Source: Apoderus coryli (lineage: Eukaryota; Arthropoda; Insecta; Coleoptera; Attelabidae). From it: a stretch of DNA of 64,000 nucleotides. A program made the translations under genes and the position numbers. This document shows, piece by piece, positions 22,943 through 37,900 of the stretch. Location: positions 33,433,715 through 33,497,714 of the forward strand of contig OU452200.1 in the NCBI GenBank assembly GCA_911728435.2. The letters run 5' to 3'. Within the stretch, counting starts at the first letter, position 1. The number at the start of each line of letters is the position of its first letter. The notes under the pieces were generated by a model. The model searched no databases and was not told the DNA's origin. It saw only the letters and a list, made by a program, of their open reading frames with translations.

Positions 22943-25900
22943 GTATGTTAAAAATTATATATTTCTGAATCATTAAAATTATTATTTAATACTCGATTTA
23001 AAAGCAACAAAATCCCCTTTGTAAAATCACTTGATTGAATGCAAAATGAAAGAATTGATTTCAGGTCATAGACTTGTATATTATGTTGTGTAAAAGCAAC
23101 TGTTAACTCAAGTGATTTACAGAAAAACTAAAATTAATCCATGGAGGCGTGAGGTAGTCCTGATTTTTTGATATGTTGTATTTTATGAAGTTTTTCTGAC
23201 AAATACGAGTTTTCTACATCGAAAGTCTTCCGGATCATACTAAAAGCCAAGGACTATTGTTACAAATTAAAAGTACCTAAACAAAATTTGTAAAAAAAAA
23301 AAACGAGATTAATTTGGTTTTAGTAGATGAAATAATTTCTAAGCTACAGGAATTTAAAGTTTTGCTAAATTTCCAAAATGAGAAAATTTCAGAGTTTTTT
23401 TTTCAGTGTTTATCAATATTGACCACTAAAGACCCATTTAACAGCCAAAGTTAGAGATACCGCTGGCTATAGTTGATGAGGTGAATAAGCAAATATTGTA
23501 TGAAGGGTTCGTGAAATAAACTACGACTGTTAACAAAATAAGCATTATAAGATATATTTAAAAAATCCATTATTGGAAATAGAAAATTATGATTTGATTT
23601 TTTTTGTAATATTAAATACTGCATTGTATATATTCCTCTAAATCTAAATCCACAGAACATCTTTTTGGGACAGTTTGCTTTGTTAGCATCTGATGGTGGA
23701 TCCTCGATGAGTTATACATCAGTGTCGTCAAATAATATATAAGGTTTGCCATTAATTGAGTCCTTAGTAGTCAATATTGGCAAGCACTGAAAACATTAAT
23801 TGTAAAATTTTCTTTTATCGGATGTTTTGAATAACTTTGAATTTACCGGTATTAGGAGAATTTACCAATACTGATCCGGAGGGCTTTTGAGGTCGAAAAC
23901 TCTGAATTGTTATTACCAGTTTATCAGATACGACTTATCAAAAAATCAGAACTACGTCATTTCGTGCAAGGCCTCTTTATAGTACGATTTCCATGAACTT
24001 TAGTTTATTTGTTTATTGAAAATTCGCAATAATAAAATATCTTACTGTATAATAATGTCTAGTTATTAAAAGGAAATCTTCAAAATAAACAGAAACGACA
24101 CACACTGTGCTCCAGTAAATACCATAATATAAATTGATTTACAGTGCCGAATTTAAAAATCTGGCATATCTGGTTCATCCCAATTATTCACCCTGTATGT
24201 AACTTTTTCCACCCGTAATAGACAGAAAACAGATAAAAAATGTTTGTAATAACCTACTTTTCATATTTGTTTGAGCAAAACTCATGTGTATAATTATTTT
24301 AATCCGAATGAAATGAACAAGCCGGGAAATATTTATTCATAAAATAAATAACAACAACCGAACAATAAAACAGTTTTAACAATGTGGAACAATATGGAAC
24401 AATGTAAAAAACAATTTAATGAACATTTCGATTATCAAAGATGTTCAAAATGAAATCCATCTGACTCAATACACTTTTCTTGACGGATGTTCAAATGTGT
24501 AATGGACTTTCTGATTGTCAGTGGGTTATTTCTGATAATATTGCAACAGTGAATAATTATCTTAATTTTGAACATATTTTATAATGGAAATGTTCATTAA
24601 ATTGTTTTTTACTTTGTTCCATGTTGTTCCACATTGTTAAAACTGCTTTATTTTTCGGTTTTTGTTATTTATTTTATGAATAAAGATTTCCCTGGCTTGT
24701 TCGTGAATTATTGGGATGAACCAGATATGCCAGATTTTTAAATCCGGCCCTGTAAATCAATCCAAATTATGGTATTTACCATACTGGAGCACAGTGTATG
24801 TCGTTTCTGTTTATTTTGAAGATTTCTTTTTAATAACAACATTATTATACAGTAAGATATTTAATTATTGCCAATTTTCAATCTGACTCTAAAATGAATC
24901 TTTAATTGGAAAATCGACTAGTAAAAAAAAAAGTTAAAAGTTCTGGTTCCAATAATTATAGCATGTTTTATTGCTACTAATTCTATGTATTATCATTAAT
25001 TTCTAGAATTTGCTACCGTTTGTGAAACACCGAACTATGAACCTGCCTATTGCATAGAATTCAAAAACTGTTACATACTTGCTAAACAACTTAACAATCC
25101 CAAAGCTGCAGAATTTTTAAAACAATCACGTTGTGGACCTAAGAATGAAGATCTTACTAATCCCAAAGTATGTTGTGGGAAATACAACAATTTCAGAAAC
25201 GTTAACACTCATATTGGTAAGTATAAATAATTTTATTATTTTATTTCATTGATTCATTTATAGAATATCTGCTAATTTACAAATATATGCATTTAAATCA
25301 AATTAAATAAAATTTAAAAATACAAAAAATTGTCCTACTGTATCTCCCTAAGGCCAATTTCAACTTCTTTTCAAGCCCAGTAATAGTATTCCAAGATCTA
25401 GTATACTTTATAAGGCCTCTATGAAATAGTGACATTTCGGAATTTTTCTTGTTTTTAGTTGTTCGTAAATTGGCTTCTTGTTCTTGTATTGTAATCATGG
25501 TCCTTCGTATTTGTATAATTAATTTTGATGTCATGTAATCGGGTGTCAAGTGCCAAACTTAACTTCATGCTATGAATAAGAGCGTTCTGAATTGCAAATA
25601 TTTAGTCACAGGCAGAGAATTGCACCCATGGCTCAATTTTGAAGTTTTTGGAGCCGACCAATTTAATTCTGATTCGCGTTAAAGAGAATAGACCCAGAAA
25701 AGGTCAAATGTGGAAGAATCAATAAATAATATTGTCAGATAAAATACATTTTTCAGGCAATCGCACGCAGAGGATTTCGGGGACTGTCTGCGAAATTAAA
25801 TTTCGAGGCCGCTACTCATTAACGGCTACCAAACCAACCGTGTCACTTGTTTTAAAATTGGACATAATAATATTATACAGACATTATAATAATAATTAAT

Positions 25901-28900
25901 GTTTATATAGAACATAAAATTTACATATTTTAAACTAACAACAAATACATATCTAATTGTAATTCTAAATTTTAAGACTAGGATAAACCTTAACATTATT
26001 GGTATAGTTTGTATATTATTACCTATAATTACTCCAGAAGCTGAAGCAAATACGTGTAATGTTTCTAAGTAATGGCTATTGAAAAATATCACTTCATAGT
26101 TAATTCTTTAGTGCGTAAGACTTTGCAATTATCTACATTTAAACTAAATACGATTCCACCAGAAATGAGTTGGAAATATATACAGGAAAGAATTGTGAAC
26201 GCACTAAAAAAAATTGAGATAAACACGGATATAACCATTTTGAAGTCCCTTGAGATGATTAAGACCAATTCCAGATGGAAGTCTGTCTGTTTGTCTGTCT
26301 GTATGTATTTTTCCACGATAGCGCCTAAATGCTTTAACCAATTGGGCTAAATTTTGGTATATGAGTTGGGGGAGTTTTAGGATGAACCTATTAGTTTTAA
26401 GTCTGGAAGACACAGCCCAGTTTTTAGTTCAATGTTCAACTTACCATTTTATGGAAAAATATTATTTTTTTATTTATTTAATTAAATCCAATCACACTTG
26501 ACTAAATCAAATTTCTTAAAAATTATTCAACGGTTTTTTTCTTTGGTAAGGATAAGGATCTTCTTTTTATATATCGTTTCGACTAAATAAAATTTCTTAA
26601 AAATTATTCAACGGTTTTTTTCTTTGGTAAGGATACCATTGCAACTGTTCTAATTCTAGCACAACATCGAAAAAAAAATAAGAAAAAAACCGTTGATTAA
26701 TTAAACAAAAATATTTTTCCATAAAATGGTATATATGTTGAACGTTAAATTTGCATATCAATAAACGAACTAAAAACTGGGGTGTGTCTTCCAGACTTCA
26801 ATGGGATTTTTGACCGGAATTTTATGTGTCTTAGCGTTAAGTTCATTCGATTGTTGACTTGTCACTGATGATGGGACTGGTCTAGTCCAGAAACATGTAT
26901 GGCTGATTATTTCTGAATTCTATTAAATTTATTTTGTGGAGATCTGCCTTTCATTTAAACACTAAAAAATTACAACTCCACTTAAGAATGGACGACTTTT
27001 TCAAATTATAAATAATAGTGTACTTTTTTAGATTTTAAATCTCTCTTGAAAACATTTCGTTGCCGCCCATGTGATATAATATTTTAAATTATAATGTACA
27101 GGGTGTCAATATTTCGCTGTAACTGTGGGGTAGCTCCGATATTGTGAAAGTTTATTTTCAACTAATATGTTTTAATAACATTAAAAGCGGGATATCAACA
27201 ATGACACCGCAAAATAACAGAATCTGTTAAAAGAAACTTATTTTCATATTTTATAGAATGCAACGAGAATACAAATGAATCGTCGGTATTATATTTGCAC
27301 AGGTATTCTAAACAGTTGATGATTAGTTGCCGAAAAGAAGAATATTATAAGTATGTTATTTCAGGTTTCCTAGGAGAATACAGCCGAAAAAAGTGATATT
27401 TCTTAGAACCAAGTGAAATTTGGTAAATTTTGGTTCTTTTGTCAAACGTTATTCCCATTCTTATACTAAAAATAATAATGGAATTGATGACGTTAATCTT
27501 TTGGCAAGCTTTGCGGCAAATCACCCAAACTCTTGCAGAAAAATTGAAAATTATATTGGTGTATCGAAAACTAGGCTTCAAAATACTCGTATCTCATCAT
27601 CATGTACATCCTGTAGATGCCGTAATTGGTTTCTGCTACTGACCAATGCTGACATAAATTTTGCTTCCAAAGTTATTCGGTCTGATGAGTCGTTTTTCAG
27701 TAGTTGCGGGATGTTAAATTCACACAATTCCCTATACTGGTCCAATGAAATTCACCATCCCATATAATGGAGCTCGGTGGTGCCCAGGAATTCGCTGATT
27801 CTTTAGCAGCTGTTTCCAAACATCCCTCGTCATTTAAAGTAAATTCTGTGATAACTGATAGCGGTAGCATACAACAGCTCTTGATTAGGCATGTGACCTA
27901 GAAGGATAGTCGTTGGTATGTCATTATTTTTGTTCAGAATAGTGCTGCTGTCTTAACTAAACCAGTTTCCTCTATGGTTAACTCATATTACTAAATGCTT
28001 TAAGTAGGTATTATTTTTTAGCTTTTGAAACAACCTATTGAAATAAGAATTAGTTGCTACAACAAATTCAAACCAAGCTAGGGACAACACTTTCATAGGC
28101 TTTTCAAGGTTCAATATTATAATTTCCAACATTTTTAGAAATGAAAACTTTTATTTCGTTGTCATGTTTTATCACTCTAAGTTTTCCAACGTTTCGACAA
28201 CAGTTTGCTGTCTTCTCAGGTTATTCTAGATCGTATTCTACATTATATCAGATACCTATTAAGAAGGGTCTCTTAATTATTTATGAAGTAAATTTTAAAC
28301 CAAATATTTCATTCAAGGGAACTGTGATTTTTGCCTGTTTGAACTATCTGATATCACGAAGGGACATACATTCAACTGTCGTATTTTTTGTTAACAATTT
28401 GTCTAAAACTTTCAATGAACAAACAACTCTGTTTCGATTCTAAAACAAGTTTACTTCTAAACTCTAATGGTTATAAATATGTTGTTTACTTTTAGCAGAC
28501 GATAACAAAATATTTCCGAAAAAATGTGGCCTACAGAAAAAAGGATTTGTTCGCGGCCGTATTTTTGGTGGATCAAAGGCACAAATAGGTGAATACCCAT
28601 GGATGGCAAGGCTGATTCACAAAAACAAATATGGATATAAAACATTCGGTTGTGCTGGATTTTTGATACACTCCAAATATGTGCTAACAGCTGGTCATTG
28701 TGTTAGATCTAATTTCACTCAAATCAGAGGACCATTGTAAGTTAATCTTTCACAAATCCTTAATAAACCTTAATATTGCTTACTTTATCTCCGTTGTATT
28801 TCAAGAATCTTAGGTAATACTTTCTCAAGTAAGCGTCAATCGTCATTATGTTGAATAATTGTGGTTTTTGTAACAGATGAATTGAATGAGATATAACTAT

Positions 28901-31900
28901 TCTTAATAAGAATAAAGTCTAACACAAAAACCATTCATTAATTTTAAAACAATACAAAAATTACAGTTAAATTAATTTCCACACTTTATTGATGTGAGTC
29001 GCATTCAAGCATCGGCCACTTGCTATTGAAAACCCACGCCATAGATAATTATTTTAAAAAAACACAAGTGGCGAGGGGTTTGACCACTCTAAAGCCATTA
29101 AATATTATAAAGTGGTTCCAAAAACGGCCAGAAATACATATAAAAAATATCTACTTTATGAATAAATATTATCCAAAGAAATTCCTACGTAAAAAATTAA
29201 CAAATGTTTTTGAAGAAACTAATTTTTGGTTACCTTTTATTATTTTAAACTTATACAGGCTTGCCAAGCACGAACTAGCTTTATAACAATATTGTGAATT
29301 TTTTAAACCCTATTCTCGTGTCTTAAACCAGATTTTAAACTTATGTATGTATGCGTTCACTGAGGAAGTCACATTTATTAAATTTTTTAATGATATTGTA
29401 TTGTGTCTAAAAAAAGCACTAAGGTTCAGGTATAAATACAACGATAGATATTCACACAAGTACAACAGGCATTCCATACTCACATGAACCATTTTGTTCT
29501 TCCTTGTCATTAAAGTTATTAAAAGGACGGTATACATAATACGAATTAAAAATTATGGCTTAAATTTTGGAAATCAAAATAGTAAAACATTAATGTAACG
29601 AACACATACATCTATTTAAGATCGAAGCATTAGCTCGACTAAACAATTTCACAGAAATTCATCAGAACGTATAGTCTTTCTAATTTTAGTTTAACATTAT
29701 ATAAAAAACCACAACTCGATATCTCTTTGTAATGTCCGCAGCCGTCCATAGGCGCACCCTTTTAACTTTTCATAACAATACATGCCCTACGAAATTTAAA
29801 AAATCCTTTATGTATTAACAATTGTATGTTCATTTGTATAAAAAAATTCGAATAGAATTAGCCGATACTTGTTGGAAATTCATTATAACTGCGTAAAATA
29901 AAACAACTTTAGTTTTAAATATTTCCAAACTCTTATAATATACAAATTTATATTTCAAAATTACACGACATGTTTCGTCCACACAGTGGCTTTATCAAGT
30001 GTAACTTAAGACTAAAATACAAAATATTTATATAGTTTATACAGGTAATAAAATATAGTAAAAGTGTAACAAAATGAAAACTAATAACTAGGTCACAGGT
30101 GCATAAAAACTACCTAGGGTTACAAAAATTAAACCTCTTTTAATTTTTGTAACCCTAGGTAGTTTTTATGCACCTGTGACCTAGTTATTAGTTTTCATTT
30201 TGTTACACTTTTACTATATTTTATTACCTGTATAAACTATATAAATATTTTGTATTTTAGTCTTAAGTTACACTTGATAAAGCCACTGTGTGGACGAAAC
30301 ATGTCGTGTAATTTTGAAATATAAATTTGTATATTATAAGAGTTTGGAAATATTTAAAACTAAAGTTGTTTTATTTTACGCAGTTAAAAAAATTCGCGTG
30401 CAGCACAGTACACGTGATAGAAGTGAATACTTCTTTCACGAGAACATATTTATTTCTCCATATAAAATTGAATTCAATACCTACATCGGTTTTATCGACA
30501 GTATTGTAACTTATTCAGATATACGTGTAATAAGATTATTTACAATATCCAACTCGATGGACCATGTAACTTATTCATATATTATTTAATATACCTTAAA
30601 ATATCTGGAGAATTAGAGATCCAATTACAAAGGAAAAATCCTCCATTTAGATGCACATAAATAACATCTTGAATTAATTTTCTTGCTTCTTGAATAGTAT
30701 CTGCATTACCTAAATAGTCATCCATGTAATGATGTTTAATTATTGCTTTAGCTGCTTCAGGAAATTGTTCTTGAAAATCTGATGCATTTCTATTTTTCGC
30801 TTCTTGTGCCAGACAAGGTCCACTTGTGGAGCCGAAAAATACTACACCAATTTCGTATGTGTCAGGTGAACGATTTCTGTCCAATTCTCGATATAGAAAT
30901 CTTTGTGCCTGACAATCTTCTTCACGTACTCTAACTTGTAAATCTTTTTAATCGAAAATTTAGTAAAATAATATGTAAAGAGTTATATAAATCTAGGCAT
31001 TTTCTATAGAACGTAAAATTTTTATATGTGTATTCGGCACTTCATTATTTTCAGACCTTAACTGATGATAAATATTTAAAAGAAGACGCTGGCTTTGCAC
31101 ATGTAGATCTTGATGCTTTAACTCCCGACGTGTTCCGCTCGTGTCGTATACCGATCGTGTCTGATACAGTGACTGCAAAACGTTTCATCCACTGGAGGGT
31201 TTATTAAAAATTATGATGTACTCGTAATTTGATAGATCTTCTTTCATTTTATTAATCTAAGAAAAACTATTGAACAGATCATGGCTACAATATTCTGCCA
31301 CCGTGTTTTACAGTCGGACACAAATTTTCTTGTTTAAATTCCACATTAAGGCTTCGCCATACCATATGATGTCCATCCGATTATATTTAGATTAATCTGA
31401 GAAAATAATACGTTGCCAAAAATTATTTGCAAACTCTAATTTCTTTTTTTTCGATTACTCATGGACCCAATAGTTTTCCAGTCACTGTAGTTATTTTTAT
31501 TACTGTCGGTATCCTTTGGCAGACATGATTTATTATACGTCTTATATACGAAGGAGAAATGTATCAAAAACCGCTGCATTCGATGCCCTTTTATAATGTA
31601 AAGAGGCGTAGGAACGGATAGCCCCGGTAGAATCGTTAAATTTATATATTTTACATTGACTTTGGATAGACTATACCTCTTGATATATTTTTGTTTGTGT
31701 TATGTTTGTATTTTTTTATATTGACCATTTGCTGTATGAGTCGTTTTTCTTTATTTCTCTGTCTACCAAGGATCGATATGTTCTCAAAATCAAAATTATC
31801 GAGTTCAGTCGACATGGTCTTATTAGGAGCACTGATTAAATTATAAGACCTAACACCAACTTGATGTTTTCTAATTCTTTTCTATAAATAGGTATCTGGA

Positions 31901-34900
31901 AGTTTGCCCTATGTAACCTTAGTGCAATCTTCGCAAGGAATTTTGTAGACATTACTTTCGTATTCTTAGTGGTCTTTGATTTTGGTTTTGTAAAATATTT
32001 ATGAATGGTGTTTTCCTTTTGATGTTTGACTTGTTAACCAATTTTGAAATTTTTACCGAGAGATCTTGTACATATAGAAATTTAAGATATGTTTGTTCTG
32101 TGTTATTAATGTTCACAGCAAGCAAATTATTTTGAGTTGTATTATTTTTATTAAAATAAATTAAGAATTTCAAAAAGATGAGGAATTATTGATACACGAC
32201 ATCACTACCTGACAAATAGTAGCTCTTTCTACGTCAAAAGAAAGCACAGCTACAAATATCATATAACTTCGTTTTATGGAGTATCATCTATAGTTAGTAG
32301 CAATACAGGTAGTCCCAAAAATTACACAGACTATATAAAAAGCTCTAAATATTTATACTTTATACACCCAGTACAATTACTATTAGCAGGAAAGAAATAA
32401 TGGATTTAAATCAAAATGTTGCAGAGCAAATTAGGTAATTTGTATGTCAAATTCATATTTCTTCAAAATTAAAATTAATTTGATTCTAATTTATTAGACA
32501 CTCTCCATCAATTCTTTGAATGACAGAATACTTAATAATTTTCAAATCAGGCACAAAGTATACATAATTATCTTAATAGGTAGTTACTTAAAACGTAAAA
32601 TAGCACTAACATTTTTAATAGCATTGTGCTTGCTAAAATAATCGGTTATAACCGCAGATTCATAAATTTGTATATTTTCTGAATAATCTAAGAGATGATT
32701 CGATGGTATTATAGTGCAACAGTAATAAGCAAGCACTGGCGATGAATTATGCTACTTTAGACTTCTATCTGCCTGTTTGAAAATTTTTTGGAAAATATAT
32801 ATAGGGTCATTCATTATAATATTTTGACAACCACCTAGAGCGTTATTATGGATGATAGAACAAAAAAATAAGGTGTTATGGTTTCTGTTGTAGTATTTTT
32901 TAGAACTAATGAAATCATAACATTGAGTTTTCAAAAAATTAGGTCTCATCATCATCAGCATTCACTCGCTAACGAGTATGGATTACTCCAACTCAGGGAT
33001 TTCTGTTGTGCACCCTAAGATGGCTAAACAGTCCGATGCTCGTTTGCATTTGCATTTTGTCACAAAGCTGACACAGCCAATCACCACCATTAACCGGCTG
33101 TTGTAGGTGCGCTACTCCATCGATGCGTTCTCTCTCCTTTGGATGCTGTCTCTTCACATGCTCATGTCATCGGCGCTGCTCCTCAAAAACTTGATGGCCC
33201 TCGTAAATGGTACGCCTCCATCTCGGTGGTTATTCACATCTAAGCCACACGTCCTGATGTTGGTCTTAAGAACATCTTTGAACCTATTATGCTGTCATCC
33301 CTGCTTTCGTGAGCCGGCCTTTAGAATAAAAGATTTTTTGTTTGGAAGGCATGCGGATTACGTGGCCATTCCATCGCAGCTAGTGCCTGACAATCATCGC
33401 CTCAATGCTAGTTGATTCAGCTTCCTCCAGAACGCTGATGTTTGTTCGTCTTTATTTGCAAAGTAAATACACACACGGCCACTGATAAAGGCAAAATCTA
33501 GCGTAAAGCTACTCTACTTAGAAGCAGCCAAAACAATTTAACAGTAAAAACATGAAAAATTCAAAAAGAGAAGAAAACAAAAGCATATGAATTTGATTAA
33601 TACGATATAAGATCACCACCCACGCCACCCTAAAAAAAGAAATTGAAGCAGTCAAATTTGAAATTCACAGTTTATTTAAAAGGTATAACTTAAAACGACT
33701 TATAAATGTATTAGGTCTCAACCTCCTGAACTCACTGAAATAATGAAGGTCTATGATGTGGCATTGTAAGTATATCAATATGGCGAAAATTAATGTCATA
33801 TACATCTCTCCTGGATTCAAGCTTATTTTTAATATCAAAAGGAGCATTAGAGTCATAAAGTAAATTAAAAACAAATGTATCTATGTGATGGAGACGACGG
33901 TCTTCAATTCTGAGCCAATTCATATCATGACAAACACGATCAAACTTCCTAAGACCCGCAACAAACCTAGCACAACAATTATACCCCCGGCAGTTCATCC
34001 TTAACAAACTTCGAAACCAAGGTCGCTTCAATGACCCAACCCAATGGGTTATTCAGATGGAGAAAAACAACAAATAGTAAGATTTTTCTATTCAAATCAT
34101 AATAGTGCTTTAAGAGCCAGAACCGAATATCGTCAATAATATTATACTCACGAAGAAGAGCTCCTTCAATATAGGTACTCAATTAAGATTGTAATTACAA
34201 ATTGTGTAGATCAAATGAGCGTTCAACGGAAGACTAGGACAATAGAAAGGAATTAAATTAGATCTAATGGTTTAAGCCGTAACGTATAATCATTACCTAT
34301 TTATTATATTTTTATCAGAAAAATTAGAATGTTTAATATATTTGAAGAAAATCTTGAATATTGGATCGCTGATGTGCGAAATATGTATGTGTTAAAATTG
34401 TTTTCTATCATCCATAATAATTTCAATTACTTTTTTTTTTTTTTGGGTACCAGGTTTGAATTTTGAAATGAAAATTCCTTATTTCATTTTTGTAAACAAT
34501 TGGTTTAATTTGTCATTCAATCTTTCCTTTTTTTTCCCTTTTCAATTCTTTCTTACGAAACGAAAATTCAACACGATGTTTAATGGCTGCGGACAACATA
34601 TTTTAGAAAACAATATAATGTGCTCCGTGAAGAAGACAATAACCATCGTCGAAACGTCGAATGGTAGAATTGAAAAGGGGAAAAAAAGGAAAGATTGAAT
34701 GGCAAATTAAACCAATTGTTTACAAAAATGAAATATGGAATTTTCATTTCAAAATTCGAACCTGATACCAAAAAAAATGTAATTGAAATTGAAAACCAAG
34801 GTTCAAGAACGTTGGTGTCCAAATGTAATGAATCACCCTGTACAAAGGTACACCTGCATTTACGTTAACAATCACTTACATACTTCTTCTGTGTTTTGCA

Positions 34901-37900
34901 AATATATACAGTGTTGGTTGTGTAAACGATTCATAAATAAAAAAGGTAACGATCGTATTTTATTTCAGCATTACCATCATTATTTTGAACAAAATAATGA
35001 AATATATCAAATTCTTCATATGCCATTTAAAATCGTTAAAGCTGTGCTTAAAAGCAGGTCCATATTATGGGCAACGACTATGGTACCCTGACGAAAATCT
35101 AATAAGTGCGAAACGAATGCGTTTAAATATCCCATAATTATTTCTTTAACATTTCAAGGATAGTTTCACAAATACGTTTCTATTAGATAATACAAAATGA
35201 TTATACAACGTATTTAAGTTATGAAAATTTATTAAGATGAATTAAAAATTGAATCACTATTAGTAAACATCAATTTGCTACATTCCATGCTTCTCAAGGT
35301 TATATAATGATATTACCCTATTTAATTGATTTTCCATGATACTAGTTATTATTTTAATTGTTGCAAATATCATATCTAATATTATGACCACAATATTCTA
35401 ACATAATTAATAATATAAATGTAGGTATTCCGTAGCACTGGGGGAACATAATACAGAAACAGCTATTGATTGCACCCCGGGTGGAACTTATTGCGCTGAT
35501 CCTGTGCAGTATAGCAGGATAGAGAAGACAATTGTGCATCCAGAGTATAATAAAAACTCCATAGATCATCACAATGATATCGCTCTGATTTACTTGAGAA
35601 AAGGCGCCAGATTATCAGGTGAGAACAAAAATCAACAACCAAATAGTTTTTCCTTAATGATATAGGGTAACTCCGGGAGATTTGTCCCACCGGTTTGTCG
35701 TATTTCGCGCCTAAACTAAAATTACGCGTGGTGTTCGCTAACCACTCTTCAGTTATGCCAAACTATTCGCCCTGTTAGCTATATAAGGATATTTTAAGGT
35801 ACCTATTAGGTCATTCAATAAGTCCATAGGATGCCACATAGATGGCGTTACTAGAATTTTTTCCATATGATTTTTATTTAGTACTAACCTTCAAACGATA
35901 CGTGTATAAATTTGACAGCAATATGACTAATGATTCGTGAGTTATACCAGAGAACAACAGAGAATATGAACTCCCACCACTTTCTATTGTCCTGTGCGAG
36001 GCAGGTGGTAGCCATTTTTTCATATACTCGACAGTTCCGTATTTACCTTTTATTGAAATTACAGGATAGGTAAAGAACAGGGGAGTAATAGAATTATTTT
36101 ATAATAGAATTACATCTTTATTAATTATAAAAACAAACAAATACTTTTTTGTTTCCATATAATCATTTTATTTTTATTTATATTTTTAAAATTTCTATTG
36201 ATTAATATTAATGTATAAAATAACCTTAACCTAATATATAATATCGTAACATATTTTTTTGTGAAATTAGAACATGGATGTTCAAACCTCACATGTTTGC
36301 TTTAATTAATAAAATTATTAATAATATTGAACTTGATTAAACAATTTTTAAAATTATTTTCAAATGTATTTGCTAATATGGAAATATATTGTACAAAATT
36401 GTCATGTGGCATCATTAAATTACCATACAAATTTGTATTTTCATATGCTTTGAAGTAGCAAAACAGCGAAGACTCATCTAATCATTCTTCTGATTTAGTG
36501 TACTCGTACATACATCACAGATGTGTATTTTAATGCATTTCTTTATTAGATATCCACATACATATGTTTGAAAATTTTGTTGTAAAATATGATGATGATT
36601 TTCTATTCCTTAAGTATAATTGAGAATGTATTATATTTTACCTGGTTATGGCTTTCAGAAAAACAACGCAAACACACATGTTGGGAATTTTCCATTATAT
36701 ACCTACAAAACATGCTAAAATCACCCCCAATAAATGGGCAATAAAACCTGAGACGTGAATTTACTACCTGCTAATATCTATAATAGTTAAAATATGTAAT
36801 TCAAATTTAATAAACACTGTCAGAATTTAATAAAATTTTTGCACTCATCTAGTAAGATTTTTAAGCTCTCTTTTTAGAATGCTTAAGATGTATTGGACTT
36901 TTATGGGCAAATAGACTGAACCAAGTTATAAAAGATAAGGGCCATTGTGTTATTCATGGTTTTTAAAAAATTTGTGTGATTTTTTTAGGCAAGTAAGCTC
37001 AATCTTTTTAACAGTTTGTTTAGAAATACTTGTTTTTCAAAATAACAATTGGTAATTTGATTTAATGTACCTATGTGATATTATTTTAATATAATTTTAT
37101 ATGCATCTAATTCAAATACTACAGAAATATCTTACCTTTTACTATCCATCGGGAAACTAAAGAATGATAAATTGCACAATGAGAGTATAAGAAAACATGG
37201 CGATTTTGAGTGCGCAATAATATGCGCAATCTCTTCCCCCACCAGCAAGATCACACTCTCTGTTATTCTCTGATTATACCATTTTGTGTGTAACGTTTGT
37301 TATTGAAAAAAAAAATTAATTAATAATTAAAGAAGCAAAAAAAAATATTTTTGATAAAATTAGTTCGTTTCTTCTTTCTATTCTCAATACCTACGAGTCA
37401 TGGTATGAGCCAGAAAGAAAACCCCAATCGGCAATTTGGGTGTTTCAATGTGAAGAAAACCAACAAAAGTTCGTTCAGGAAGCGTTAATAAGCAAGTAGC
37501 AACCCGTTCGTACCCAATAAACTTGATACGCTACTCAAATCGCTATCAAATTTTATCATAAACTTAAAATGAATGTTGTGTCCGACATTTTGCATTTTAC
37601 GAGGATGAGATGAAAATTTATTTGTATTATTGTATTAGTCTTCTTCTCTAATAAGCTGGTAAATTTTCACACAGCCCTTGTATACAAATTATGTATTCAA
37701 ATAATAAAAATGATACATTTCTCAGGGTGTTTTTACTATTATACTTACTAAACTATTTTTTTATTGGTTGTTTTTATAATTTGTAGAAGTTTTTCAAGAT
37801 CTTGTTGTGTCTAACCAGCCCTAATGATTACTATACTTATTCATTTGTTTACAGATTATGTTCAACCAATCTGTTTATTAACAGATCCAAAACAATCAAT

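Larger units (their letters stand above)
29690..31685 (-). repeat. Dispersed element family, copy C, interrupted
   Basis: Segments 29690-29850 and 30990-31685 match copy A in reverse. The coding-like part (minus, 31178-30993) reads LKHQDLHVQSQRLLLNIYHQ. Between the halves lie a palindrome and a BEL fragment. In CLIP-SP 1 intron 3. Confidence 0.6.

Noticed and set aside
33107..33415. 102-codon plus-strand ORF
   Set aside because: No domain, no splice context, mixed composition; probably a non-coding repeat.
35354..35690. Minus-strand ORFs of 72 and 75 codons
   Set aside because: Antisense to CLIP-SP 1 exon 4.
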